Origin: Brettanomyces bruxellensis
Lineage: Eukaryota > Ascomycota > Pichiomycetes > Pichiales > Pichiaceae
Assembly (NCBI RefSeq): GCF_011074885.1
Contig: NC_054690.1
Span: 3,663,001-3,727,000 of the forward strand
Length of the DNA: 64,000 nt
Direction: 5' to 3'
In this document: positions 19,638-29,715 of the stretch, piece after piece
Position numbering within the stretch: the first letter of the stretch is position 1
Layout: the number at the start of each line of letters is the position of its first letter
The notes under the pieces: model-generated
Database searches by the model: none
The model's input: the letters and a program-made list of their open reading frames with translations, nothing else
What the model was told of the DNA's origin: nothing
Program-made: the position numbers and the translations under genes

Positions 19638-20393
19638 ATGTGGGCATATTTAACAACCGCAATCGTAGCATTTATTTTAGCCGTGACGGTTTCTAATATG
19701 AATCGAGAGCCTGAAATGCTTCCTGTGATTAGAATAGCGGCACCTTTGAAGGCCACGGCTTCAATGATTATCATTCATGGACTTGGAGATTCTGGAGCTG
19801 GATGGACTTTTATGGCAGACGAATTTCATAAACATGAAGAGTTCAAACACATAAACTTCATATTTCCGAATGCTCCAACTGGACCTTTATATGTGAATGG
19901 TAACCAGCCAATTGCACGCTGGTTCAATATCTTTGAGTTCGGCAACCCTTATGCTCAACAGGATGAAGAAGGATATTGGAGTTCGTGCAAAAAAATGGAG
20001 AACCTCATAAACCAAGAGGTGAAGAATGGTATTCCTTCGGAAAGGGTGATAGTGGGTGGTTTTTCACAAGGAGCAGTTCTCAGTCTTGGGTTGGCAATTA
20101 GCTACAATAAGAAGTTAGCTGGTATATTGAACATGTCAGGTATATTTGCCATGAAGAAAGGTATTCCTTCACGTATAAAGACGGTCAACTTCGATACGCC
20201 AATATTCCATGGCCACGGAGATATAGACCCTGTTTTCAACATTGTGTTCGCTAGACAAACCGCTGAATATTTCAAAGCTCTTGGGTTTAAGGATTACCAA
20301 CTTCACGAATACATTGGAATGGTCCATCAGACTTGTCCAGATGAGATGAACGATATAGAGAATTTTGTTCGCAAGGCTCTTCCACCACAGTGA
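19638..20393 (+). CDS. TML25: Acyl-protein thioesterase (APT1-like), with N-terminal membrane anchor
   Basis: Alpha/beta hydrolase that removes palmitoyl groups from proteins. Catalytic features are clear: HGLGDSGAGW near 47, nucleophile elbow GGFSQGA with Ser143, acid in HGHGDIDP (Asp197) and His230 in YIGMVHQTCPDE. The family normally has GMGHS here, so Val and Gln are small variations. The usual protein is about 227 residues; this one has 251 because of an N-terminal hydrophobic stretch (TTAIVAFILAVTVS, residues 6-19) that would anchor it in a membrane or act as a signal peptide. A shorter form from Met21 (MNREPEML) would be soluble, and which start is used cannot be decided here. It ends two bases before the convergent RRT8-like gene. 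Confidence 0.9.
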   Translation: MWAYLTTAIVAFILAVTVSNMNREPEMLPVIRIAAPLKATASMIIIHGLGDSGAGWTFMADEFHKHEEFKHINFIFPNAPTGPLYVNGNQPIARWFNIFEFGNPYAQQDEEGYWSSCKKMENLINQEVKNGIPSERVIVGGFSQGAVLSLGLAISYNKKLAGILNMSGIFAMKKGIPSRIKTVNFDTPIFHGHGDIDPVFNIVFARQTAEYFKALGFKDYQLHEYIGMVHQTCPDEMNDIENFVRKALPPQ

Positions 20394-20395
20394 AT

Positions 20396-21334
20396 TCACA
20401 TTCTGTTACTTTTTTCTGCCGTTCTATATTCAGTTGTAGGAGCAGATTGTGCCCTTTCATCCGGCTCCGTACTTTCTTTATTGCTATTCATCAATTTCTC
20501 GATATCTATGGCCCACATTGCTGCTCCAATTATGTTTGTATAGAAGAATATGATGTTCAAGAGTGGTATCATTTCAGAGACTGTACACCAGAATCCAAAA
20601 GAGAAGTAAAGGTGGCGTTTGTGACACCATAAGTAATTTTTCTGCGCCAATGTTAAACCCTTTAGTTCAAAATATCTTCTGTGTTTCATAAATCCAGACC
20701 TGGACGCCTTCAAGAGCACAATTACAACTGGCCCAAATAATGGGACCAGGCTGAGCATGAAATATACTAATTGCCTGCAAAACCAGGCTTCTGGAGAGCA
20801 GACCAACTTAATCAGTCTTACACATTTCCCAATTTGAGTCTCCCCGGCAAAACCTGGAATATCATCCCCAAGAATTCCTTTATGCAATATGAGATAATTG
20901 GTGTCGATCTCTTCTCCAATGACAAAATCAAATGTTTCCCTTAATGGGCCTGGTAGAATTAGATATTGACATATCATATTCGATATAAAACTTGAACCTT
21001 GTACTATTGAAGGGTGAATTATTGTAATCATTCCCCCTGTGATAGAATTCAACACGAAATATGTGGTTGAAGCAGTCGCTGCAATAGAAATGGTAATGAA
21101 AAGTATGGGAAACAAATGCCTGAGAAAGATGCACCAACAAACTCTATGTAGACCGAAGTAAATAAGTCCCTAGATGCAAAACAAAGAGAAAATCTATTGG
21201 TTAATATCTTAACTAATATTTTGACCAGCAAAGCTTATGCTTACCTTTAAAGGATATAATTGGACCCAGACAATCTCCAGATTAAGTATACAAACATTAT
21301 ACAGCAGTGAAATGGCAAGGGTAATAAGTATCAT
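20396..21334 (-). CDS. RRT8/LDS-like multispanning membrane protein, one intron
   Basis: Two minus-strand exons, 21245..21334 (30 codons) and 20396..21169, encode 287 residues. The protein has hydrophobic segments near residues 1-22, 45-65, 150-175 and 215-245. The block SRSGFMKHRRYFELKGLTLAQ, followed by FSFGFWCTVSEMIPLLN and TNIIGAAMWAIDIEK, matches the pattern of the fungal Rrt8/Lds1/Lds2 family. That family is associated with lipid droplets and outer spore wall assembly in S. cerevisiae. The C-terminal 30 residues are polar and probably cytosolic. The ORF without splicing has no ATG; exon 1 supplies MILITLAISLLYN. I am fairly sure of the family but not of the orthologue. Confidence 0.75.
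21170..21244 (-). other. Spliceosomal intron of the RRT8-like gene
   Basis: The 75-nt intron starts GTAAGC at 21244 and ends CATCTAG at 21170 on the minus strand. The best branch point is TATTAAC, one mismatch from consensus. It is a phase-0 intron and both exons stay open. Confidence 0.82.
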
Positions 21335-22358
21335 TTTCTTTCTTTAAGTGCTTAATATACCTTATACAATTTGCTCTTTTATGGATGTTTTTTTATACAG
21401 AAGAAAGGAATGATAACGAAAGAAAACGGTTTGGAAATAAGAGAAAGAGAGTGAGAGAGAGAGAGAAAAAAAAAGGATTTCCCGATTTGGAATAAAGGGG
21501 AAAAGAGGAAGCTAAGAAAATTAATTAATTAGTGATTAACAGTTGATTGCCGAGAAAAACGCCTATTATATACAGTGTGACCTAGTTTATAGAGTACAAG
21601 AAAGTTTGAAAATAGGATAATCAACTGGATTATCTAGCACAAAATATGGTTCATGACTTTTCACAGATACAGAACTTAAATGAGCTCTATTGGTATCTAA
21701 GTATGGAAAGCGACTTAAAAACACAACTGAAGTGTAGGTAGAAATTTAAAGTTCGAGTTATCGGTATGAATTTAACAGTTGTCACAACTTTACATATATC
21801 AAATCACAGATAAATATAATTCTTTAAGCACATTAAAATACTAAGAATAGCCCATTTATCTTTATAGGTCAGTACAATCAACGACAAACATTTCCAAAAC
21901 TAGATTAGTAATTCAAACAAATATATCAAATGATTAGAATTAAATGCTTGGCTATCTACTAACATGTATGTCCCAATCATTTCTGAAGTTCATGCGTAAT
22001 GTCTTTGATGGCACAGTCTCGCTTCTCCAAACGTTTCCGAAAGGAATCGTAAGTAACAAGGAATGGAGTAGAAATCAAGAAGTATATATTAGGTTTGTGA
22101 ATACTCGTAAGTAACACAAAATAAATTGTAAATTCCAACAATTCCAACAAAGAATTGCAATATTCTTCAAATCATGGATTGTGTGGGAGATCAGAGATAA
22201 AAAAAAAAAAAAAAAAGAACGGAAGAAAAAAGATTCTATCTCCTCGTTAAAAATAATTGACAGGTCAACATCATCTTGAAATCAAGAGAAGATCATTCAG
22301 GCTAGTTAATCATTAATTGCTGCTATTAGAATATTTGGAAAACACTGAAATCATATAG
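21335..22358. other. Divergent intergenic region before DOP1 (1 kb)
   Basis: No confident gene. A GA-rich tract (21438-21480) and a 19-base A run (22200-22218) are present. A perfect TACTAAC at 21957-21963 is followed 25 nt later by an AG and then a 40-codon ORF (21992-22114). That ORF contains two copies of the donor-like GTAAGTAACA, so an unrecognised small spliced gene or a spliced leader is possible. A separate 31-codon ORF starts at 21646. Confidence 0.45.
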
Positions 22359-25300
22359 ATGGGGGTATCAAGTGATAATTCCGGACAATCGAAAGGGAGC
22401 AACTTTCTTCGTTCAATGGCACCTCTGCCCCTTTTTTTAGGCAGGAGCAATGGCAATTCAAACGAAAGGAAACTTTCATCTAAAGAAAAGAAATACAAAG
22501 CTAATATAGAAAGGGCACTTGCATCATTTGATTCTGTTGAAGAGTGGGCGGATTATATATCATTTTTAGGGAAATTGCAAAGAGCATTACAGACGAATCC
22601 GGACCGTAAAAATAATCACTGGATACCACATGAATTTGATGTTTCTGGACTTTTGGCCCAGTGCATTTCCCCAAATCTACCAGGTGGGGTTCATTTGAAG
22701 GCAATTGAAGTTTACACAGACATATTTGACATTTTGGGCCCAACTGAACTAAGTAAACGTACTCAGATATGGATTCCAGGTATTCTTCCTCTCATGGCTT
22801 ATGCTAGCATTAATGTTAAACCATCAGTTTTGAAAATTTACAAGGAGTACCTAGGGAAAATAGAAGCTGAAAGCCTTCGAATTTCCTTTAAGCCCATATT
22901 ACTGAGCCTTTTACCCGCATTGGACGATGTTACTTCGGAATTTTTCAGCTCCATTATGAATCTTATCGATATGTTTAGGACCAATCTTAATAATGATACT
23001 CATTTCTGGCAGTGCATGTTTCTATGCATCATTACATCTTCTGATAAAAGAGGGGGTGCCATGCAGTATTGCCAAAGGAAGTTGCCAAATTTCACGACTC
23101 CGAAAGTGGTCGACAAAACAGGTGAAAAGCACACAGATAAGAATTCTGTCCTTGATCATCTATCACAGGAGATTAAGGACTGTGTTACTCCAGAGGCTGG
23201 ATTATTGTTCAGAGCATTTGCATCTGGACTTCTGGACACAAATGTATTGGTTCAAAGAGGATTTTTCGATATTTTACTTTCTAAAATGCCGCTAAACTCT
23301 CCGGTATTGCAAAATATCGCCAGCGAGAAGGACAGAGAACTCTTAATAATGAGCGTTGCCAATACTGCCTTGAGAAAAGATATGTCTTTGAACCGTCGGT
23401 TATGGAATTGGCTTTTAGGCGGTGAAGAATCTGCAATTGGCATGTCACTAACTTCAGGAAGCTCTGAACATCAAGGAAACGATGTGTCAATATCGAGATC
23501 GCAGTATTTTCACAAGTTCGGGTACAAATACTTTTTGCACTCTATTATTTCTCTAATTGAGGGTACTTCATCGTCGGAACCGAAGTATCTTCAAGTTATT
23601 GAAGCTTGCCAGATTTGTGTAGCCATCATGGATAGATGGGAAATTGGACAGCGGACAATTTATGAGGTATTTGTCCCTATAATACGAGCAGTTGCAAAAG
23701 GTGAGAAGTCTCTTGATGCCGATAAATTCGGCCGACTTCTAAGAGCGGCAAGTGCATTTTTTGATGGCATTGACTCAGAGACAATCTGGTATCATCTATA
23801 TGAGTTGATCAAGAAGGGAGAGATTGATCTAGTTTACTTTACTGTGCAAAACTTTCACATAAACGATGAGGATATGCTTATGAATCACATTCCATACGCG
23901 GCATTGGCCATCTTATGCTACATGCCAAACGAATTCGAGTATAAATGGATTCGTTTATACGAAGAATTGCTTTCTCTGTTGAGTTTTAGCGCTATTTCTA
24001 TGGAACAATCGGGCAAAAGCGAATATTTTGAATATACCAATAAATGCTCTGAACCTGATTTCAAAAAAGGTATAATCAAGAAAATTGACAACTATTACGA
24101 GCCATTCAAGGAAAATAAAGGAGAGTCGGCGAACTTAGAAAATGACTTGGGAGGCGAGGACAATCCATCGCAATTTTCTCCATTAGATTTTACTTGCCTT
24201 TACTTGTCATTCATAGAAAATAAAGCTTCAATATCTGTAAAAGAGAGGAACTCCGCTGCATTTTACGCATTTTGCGAAGCTTTAAATCAGTTAACACAGA
24301 AAATTTCAATTGATGCTCTTGGTTGGAAAGATCAGACACTACTTCAATCGATTGAAAAGATCGATGTCGAAAGTTTTGCTATTGACGATGCACCTACGGC
24401 TTTTGGCTGTGCTTTGGTCTTTGAATATGTGACAAAATCTCTCAGTACTATTCATATAATCGAGACTTTGAAAGTTGTTGTTACACTTTTATGGAAGTGC
24501 CTAATTCATTTCAGCGGAAAGTATCAAGTTGAAGCGGCAAAGAACTTGTGGAGTCTTCGGGAAAGTGTTAAACCCAAATATATTGAAGCGTGCCTTTCTA
24601 AACTATTCCTGGCCAGCGATACCGTTTCGAGAATTAGAACATTTAACATTTTATGGACACAGTCGACACTTTTGAATGGAATGGATTCTATATTAGTTCG
24701 ACCTCTTCACATAATATTGGACGATTTGAAGAGTGACAGCCATACGGACAATGCTTTTATTGTGAATTGGTTACGCGCATCAATGCTTTCAGGAACGCTC
24801 AACCGAATCTTTAAGATTTGCTGCAAGGGACTTTTGACAGACTACAATTTTATTTTGGATGGCGAGTTTGCTAACAATGAGAGTGACGATTTTGGAATAT
24901 TTAAGTATGACCTCAACACCTTGTACAATCTTCTTACCGCTTCCGAAAAGGGTGTTCTTTTAGCATTCAAGTCAGAACTATGCGTAATAGATACCGATTT
25001 AGAGATGAAGACCATCACTGCTAACAACTGGAATATCTCTACTTACAAATCATTGGTCTTAACTGTAATTCAAAGATTCCTTTCCATTAAGCCACCAACA
25101 AATCTTGACAACGAGAACTTCCAGCTCTACTGTTCTTGTGTGCAACTATGCTTAAGCTTAATTAAATTGTTGGTTGATGGATCAGAGAAGAATTTTGAAG
25201 CCATATTCAACTTACTTGTACATACCTCCGAGACCGAAGTGAAAGAAGATAGAAATCATATTTTGAATGCATATACATTGGAGACAATTGTGGATCTGAT

Positions 25301-27764
25301 GAAGCTTTCGAGCAAAAAGCAGTTAGAAGTGTCGATATTTGAAACTTCTGAGGACTCAAGTAAGGGTAGTCGGTTTTTGGAATTCATTGAAAATGGAATT
25401 TCCAAGTCTGTTTCTCCTGATCAAATCCACTCTTGGCTTAATTTAATTCTACAGACGTCAGACTACTTTTCTGAGTTGGTTTTCACCGTTATTTCAGGGC
25501 TCACAACTTGCATTATTAACAAAATACAGGAGCAATTCAAAACATTCAGCTCAGAGGAGCAAATCGAAGCTGGAACAGACCGTAATGCATTAATTGACAC
25601 GGATGATGACATTTGTGAGCTGGTCAACGGGCTCCAGGAGATTCTTCAAAAGTCTCACAGGTATCTCGGGTACTTAACATCAGGCAATTTTGTTTATGGA
25701 AATGCGAACAACACGGAAAATAGCAACAAGGATCCAGGATTCTTTGGGTCAATGATACAGGGTGTATTTCAGGTTGAAGAGCCAACATACAAAGACGAGC
25801 TTTACAGAAGAAGGGTCCTCTTATTGAAGTCATTAAAGAAGTCGGTTGAGATTGTTTATCATGTGTGGTCCTGGACGGATGAAGATAAAAACTCTGATGA
25901 AGAGACACAAACGGCAATATCTTCGATGTCTGTTCGGTCAAACACATATCGTGCATCAAAGTTAAGATTTAGGTGTAAGAAGTTTCTCGTCAGTATGTAC
26001 TCTGATGAGCCTTTGGAAACATTAGAGACGTTGATTGATTGCAGAAAAGCGAGTGCAGGTGCTACGAACGATGCCGAGCGTTCCATGAAGATCTTCCATA
26101 TTTTAGATGGAGAAAAGGATCATAAAATTGTGAAATACATAATAAATTCATTGATGTCGAGAGTTAGTATAACAAGTCTTGTTGTCGAGGAAAGAGCTTC
26201 ACTACTTACAACCTTGTCGGAGAAATCTATTTTACTATTTTTCAAACTTTATATCATGACATTAGGCAATGAGGTGTTAGAAGAGTCTTGGACACCAATT
26301 TTTCAGTTGCTTAAAGAGGCCAGTTCTGGGTATGGCGGTTACAAGAAACTCTTTCCGGATATTTTAGAGTTTGCTGCCATAATTTGCAGTAAGAGAATCA
26401 ACTTATCTTTTGGGGACCAGAAGAAAATCAAGCGGGAAGTGGACGATACGTTTTTGAAAATTCTCAATACGGTTATCAGCAATAAAATGCTGCTTCAGAC
26501 TTCGCAAAGCAATTCATCTGTAATTAGTCCAAGTGCTTCTCCAAAGTCGGAATTAGGCTTTTCTGTGAAATTTGAATCCGTAAAAGAGCGTTCCAAACAT
26601 CTTCCATCTTCAAATAACAATGCGAAAGAGGATCTATGCCCAATTTTGGCAAAAGTGGTTCCTATGATTCCTCAAATTATGTCAGATGAGGATAAACTGA
26701 CGACATGTTTGACAACAATTGTTTCGAATGTCGTAGAGCCTTTGGTAAAACCAAAATCTTCTTTGGAAAAAATACCTCCAACTTTACTGGATCTTTTACA
26801 AGCCTTGAGCACAACAAAAGAATCGTTTTCTTTGAAAGCATGGAAGAGTTTATGCGTCGACATTATTACTGGGGATCATTTATTTTCCTGCAACTGCTGG
26901 AATCTGGATTCATGGAATGCAATTTTTGCAAAATGGATACAGGACGATCCAGACAAGCTATTGGAACTTATTCGAAAACTATCTGCATATGCAGGCACAA
27001 ATGCACCTAACATATTCAACTGGAATGACACCGAATCAAATGCAGGAATTATGGACTTGAAAAGAATATGCTACTTGCTCATGGTTTGTCCAAAAGATGC
27101 ATTCATCATGATGGGACCAAGGCTTCAAAGTCAGATCTCTGGCTTGCTCCGTTCAACAAATGCCGCCTCTTTGAAGCCGTATATTTATATGATGATTCGA
27201 GTTATCATCATAACGTTTTCAGAAGTTCATCTTTCCACATTTTGGCCTACGGTGTATACAGAACTTGAGGCAACGTTTCAAAAATTATTAGAAAAGTTAC
27301 TGGAATTGAAGTTTGATGATGATGTTCTTGAAGTGGAGCACGAAAAGCTGGATTTGTCAGATTTTGACAACAATCTCATCCTTCAAGCATGTAAGTTGCT
27401 AGATTGCTTGCTTATTTTGGGACCCGAAGAGTTCCAGCTTGATGAATGGCTATTCATTAATGATAATGCGGATGCAGTTTATGGAAGAGAAGATTTACCA
27501 TTAATTTCTGTCATTGATAAGATTGCATCTATAAAGAGCTTGAAAGTCATTCATTCTGGAGATACAGTCAAGATTACATCCGATATCATGGACTCAAAAC
27601 TGAAAAGACCACTACTTCAAGGTGTGAAGAAGATTGATAAGATATTTGAGTTAAGACCATTTTTTGAGCGTCTCAGGGTTTTCAAGTATGAGAACGACTA
27701 CGCAATGAAGGGTGTAAATACCGAGAGTATATGGAAGGATATGATGGAAGATCTATTCAATTAA
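22359..27764 (+). CDS. DOP1: Dop1 endosome/Golgi trafficking protein
   Basis: Very large leucine-zipper-type protein that works with Mon2 and the flippase Neo1 in endosome-to-Golgi traffic. The 1801-residue product compares with 1698 in S. cerevisiae. The conserved Dop1 N-terminal domain is obvious: KYKANIERALASFDSVEEWA, DYISFLGKLQRALQ, LAQCISPNLPGGVHLKAIEV, YTDIFDILG, WIPGILPLMAYASINVKP, and LLSLLPALDD. The remainder is helical-repeat-like, with the C-terminus FELRPFFERLRVFKYENDYA also typical. The ATG at 22359 is followed by a short Ser/Asn-rich leader, so no upstream exon is needed. The gene ends 7 bp before the convergent MTQ2 stop. Confidence 0.96.
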   Translation: MGVSSDNSGQSKGSNFLRSMAPLPLFLGRSNGNSNERKLSSKEKKYKANIERALASFDSVEEWADYISFLGKLQRALQTNPDRKNNHWIPHEFDVSGLLAQCISPNLPGGVHLKAIEVYTDIFDILGPTELSKRTQIWIPGILPLMAYASINVKPSVLKIYKEYLGKIEAESLRISFKPILLSLLPALDDVTSEFFSSIMNLIDMFRTNLNNDTHFWQCMFLCIITSSDKRGGAMQYCQRKLPNFTTPKVVDKTGEKHTDKNSVLDHLSQEIKDCVTPEAGLLFRAFASGLLDTNVLVQRGFFDILLSKMPLNSPVLQNIASEKDRELLIMSVANTALRKDMSLNRRLWNWLLGGEESAIGMSLTSGSSEHQGNDVSISRSQYFHKFGYKYFLHSIISLIEGTSSSEPKYLQVIEACQICVAIMDRWEIGQRTIYEVFVPIIRAVAKGEKSLDADKFGRLLRAASAFFDGIDSETIWYHLYELIKKGEIDLVYFTVQNFHINDEDMLMNHIPYAALAILCYMPNEFEYKWIRLYEELLSLLSFSAISMEQSGKSEYFEYTNKCSEPDFKKGIIKKIDNYYEPFKENKGESANLENDLGGEDNPSQFSPLDFTCLYLSFIENKASISVKERNSAAFYAFCEALNQLTQKISIDALGWKDQTLLQSIEKIDVESFAIDDAPTAFGCALVFEYVTKSLSTIHIIETLKVVVTLLWKCLIHFSGKYQVEAAKNLWSLRESVKPKYIEACLSKLFLASDTVSRIRTFNILWTQSTLLNGMDSILVRPLHIILDDLKSDSHTDNAFIVNWLRASMLSGTLNRIFKICCKGLLTDYNFILDGEFANNESDDFGIFKYDLNTLYNLLTASEKGVLLAFKSELCVIDTDLEMKTITANNWNISTYKSLVLTVIQRFLSIKPPTNLDNENFQLYCSCVQLCLSLIKLLVDGSEKNFEAIFNLLVHTSETEVKEDRNHILNAYTLETIVDLMKLSSKKQLEVSIFETSEDSSKGSRFLEFIENGISKSVSPDQIHSWLNLILQTSDYFSELVFTVISGLTTCIINKIQEQFKTFSSEEQIEAGTDRNALIDTDDDICELVNGLQEILQKSHRYLGYLTSGNFVYGNANNTENSNKDPGFFGSMIQGVFQVEEPTYKDELYRRRVLLLKSLKKSVEIVYHVWSWTDEDKNSDEETQTAISSMSVRSNTYRASKLRFRCKKFLVSMYSDEPLETLETLIDCRKASAGATNDAERSMKIFHILDGEKDHKIVKYIINSLMSRVSITSLVVEERASLLTTLSEKSILLFFKLYIMTLGNEVLEESWTPIFQLLKEASSGYGGYKKLFPDILEFAAIICSKRINLSFGDQKKIKREVDDTFLKILNTVISNKMLLQTSQSNSSVISPSASPKSELGFSVKFESVKERSKHLPSSNNNAKEDLCPILAKVVPMIPQIMSDEDKLTTCLTTIVSNVVEPLVKPKSSLEKIPPTLLDLLQALSTTKESFSLKAWKSLCVDIITGDHLFSCNCWNLDSWNAIFAKWIQDDPDKLLELIRKLSAYAGTNAPNIFNWNDTESNAGIMDLKRICYLLMVCPKDAFIMMGPRLQSQISGLLRSTNAASLKPYIYMMIRVIIITFSEVHLSTFWPTVYTELEATFQKLLEKLLELKFDDDVLEVEHEKLDLSDFDNNLILQACKLLDCLLILGPEEFQLDEWLFINDNADAVYGREDLPLISVIDKIASIKSLKVIHSGDTVKITSDIMDSKLKRPLLQGVKKIDKIFELRPFFERLRVFKYENDYAMKGVNTESIWKDMMEDLFN

Positions 27765-27771
27765 GTGTCTA

Positions 27772-28464
27772 TTATGTACTGGGAGTACTTTTCGTTCCCC
27801 CCACTTTGAGAAATCTATAAATACTGAGCTCTTCCCACCCAGCTTTTCTAAAAATCACCTGCTCTACTTTGAAATTATCATGATTACTTTGGAAGTTGGC
27901 TGCAACTTGTTTTGGCTTGTTTCGTGCACAAAATAGGATATAAGCTTCACCATTCACGCTTAATTTTTGGTCTAATGAATCAAGTACTTTATTTGTAATA
28001 TCCATTCCTGTAGGTCCTCCGTTTAAAGCGATATCCATCCATTTATATTCCTCATTCTTAGTTGTAGGCATGCTAGGAATGCTTTCAGTCGGCACATAAG
28101 GTGGATTAAACACTAGAACATCGATCAAATGATCCTGAATGGCAGATAGAAGATCACATCTCACTGCGTCTAGATTGAAACTAGTGGTATTTGCTTTATT
28201 TGTCTGAAGAGCCGAAGCACAGCTGTAAGGATTAATGTCTGTGGCTATAAAATAGCCATTGGGCAAGACATATTCATTCATAAATGTTGAAACTATACCA
28301 GAGCCTGTACCTATTTCAACAACTAAAGGCGTTTTATGGCCAAATTCTTTTCGTTTGAAATAATCTCGGAGTTCTTCAAACAGATCTAATAACAGAAAAG
28401 AGTCTTCAGCTGGATCATAAACTTTTTCGGGGTCTGTTATTTTAATATCTGGTGTTGGTAGCAT
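27772..28464 (-). CDS. MTQ2: eRF1 glutamine N5-methyltransferase catalytic subunit
   Basis: SAM-dependent enzyme that, with Trm112, methylates the Gln of the GGQ motif of release factor eRF1. From the ATG at 28464 the protein is 229 residues (221 in S. cerevisiae) and begins MLPTPDIKITDPEKVYDPAE, which aligns with the start MLPTPYVKCDYDKVYEPAE of yeast Mtq2. The SAM-binding loop EIGTGSG is at residues 50-56, DINPY at about 77, and the catalytic NPPY at 120-123. A longer reading to 28527 would need a TTG start and is not used. Confidence 0.95.
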   Translation of the reverse strand: MLPTPDIKITDPEKVYDPAEDSFLLLDLFEELRDYFKRKEFGHKTPLVVEIGTGSGIVSTFMNEYVLPNGYFIATDINPYSCASALQTNKANTTSFNLDAVRCDLLSAIQDHLIDVLVFNPPYVPTESIPSMPTTKNEEYKWMDIALNGGPTGMDITNKVLDSLDQKLSVNGEAYILFCARNKPKQVAANFQSNHDNFKVEQVIFRKAGWEELSIYRFLKVGGTKSTPST

Positions 28465-28745
28465 GGAACGGAAGAAGCACTTTTGTGAAATAAACCTATG
28501 TTGTATGTTCTTGACTATCTTTTTCAATTCGTATTATGGAAAGGTGCTAGAAAAAGAAGGAAACCAATACACTCATCAAAAGAGATACAAATAGTCTGCC
28601 ATAATAATTTTCGGGCGCGGCTTGATCTTGAGATTTATTTTCCTTTTCTCATCTCTGTTTTCCCCTGCTTTATCTTTACTTTATCCCATGCAGTGGGAAT
28701 ATTCAAATAACTAATATTACACCGATAACATTACATCTTAACATC
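28465..28745. promoter_or_regulatory. Divergent promoter region MTQ2/RUB1
   Basis: About 280 bp between two divergently transcribed genes, with T-rich blocks near 28640-28680. No specific factor site was identified. Confidence 0.4.
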
Positions 28746-29283
28746 ATGGTTGAGGTGAAAATCAGAGTACGCACTATTTATTATCTAAAAAGATTGAATC
28801 AAACATCAAATACTAACAGTCACCCATATTTTATCACAGAGTTTGACAGGAAGAATTGTAAGCATCCCACAAAATATCCAACCATTCTTTGGAGATATAA
28901 TCATGGAGAAAAATACTAACATCTGCGATACTTTATAAGATTCCTGTTGATATTGAATTGACCGACAAGGTAAGTTTAATTGAGTTTATGAAAGTTGTAT
29001 ATCATGTTTCAGTACTAACAAAAGCATACTACATCAAACCAGGTGATAAACTTAAAGGAAATCATTGAAGTCAAGGAAGGAATACCGACTTATCAACAGA
29101 AGTTTCTATTCTCAGGAAGACAATTGTAAGTATGAAGTATGAAGTTAAAGTTGAGATGATTACTATCAGTTTACTAACATGATTTCACTTAGAGATGATA
29201 ACAAAACACTCGCGGAATGTGGCGTTGTTGCAGGCTCAGATCTACATTTGGTTCTATCTTTAAGAGGTGGTGGATTCGCATGA
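28746..29283 (+). CDS. RUB1: Ubiquitin-like modifier Rub1/NEDD8, five exons
   Basis: Ubiquitin-like protein attached to cullins. It is invisible to single-frame reading because the 80 codons are split into exons 28746..28766, 28840..28857, 28940..28969, 29043..29125 and 29193..29283. Introns are 73, 82, 73 and 67 nt; each has TACTAAC (28811, 28914, 29013, 29172) and ends CAG, AAG, CAG and TAG. Spliced sequence starts MVEVKIRSLTGRIIPVDIEL and contains LKEIIEVKEGIPTYQQKFLF, then SGRQLDDNKTLAECGV, ending HLVLSLRGGGFA. The Gly-Gly followed by a three-residue tail needs processing, as in Rub1/NEDD8; ubiquitin itself differs at many positions. The second exon is only 18 nt. Confidence 0.93.
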
Positions 29284-29715
29284 ATGTTGAATTCAAAGTT
29301 AACTCTTCAGGAACACATATATAATGATGGTGGCAGATAATTCTGGCCTGATTTGACTTTCAAGGAACTATAACTAATGCTAATACTAATATACTTCAAG
29401 AGGTATAAAATTATCGCATCTTTAGTAATAGTTTGTAAGCTACTGTGTATATAACCATCTACTGTAGAATAGCACTACTTCAATTGACGTTGCAAAAAAA
29501 ACATTTGTACACATCCTTACACCTAAATCCTTTATCCTGCTAAATCGGTCCCATCTGCAAAATTTTAATTTTTTCCCCTATTTTTCGTTACGCTCATATG
29601 TAACACAAGTTCGAAGAAGTTTGGAAATATGTAAACACGACAACTTCTAGATCACTAGATTCCTTAATTTTGCTCCTTATATTATAGCTCAAACTAGCTC
29701 ACAGGAAATAATAAC
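29284..29715. other. Intergenic region RUB1-NUP57
   Basis: About 430 bp without a gene. It holds the RUB1 3' end and the NUP57 promoter with T-rich stretches near 29568-29590. Confidence 0.5.

Noticed and set aside
28465..28527. N-terminal extension of MTQ2
   Set aside because: It would need a TTG start. The family start MLPTP is present at 28464.
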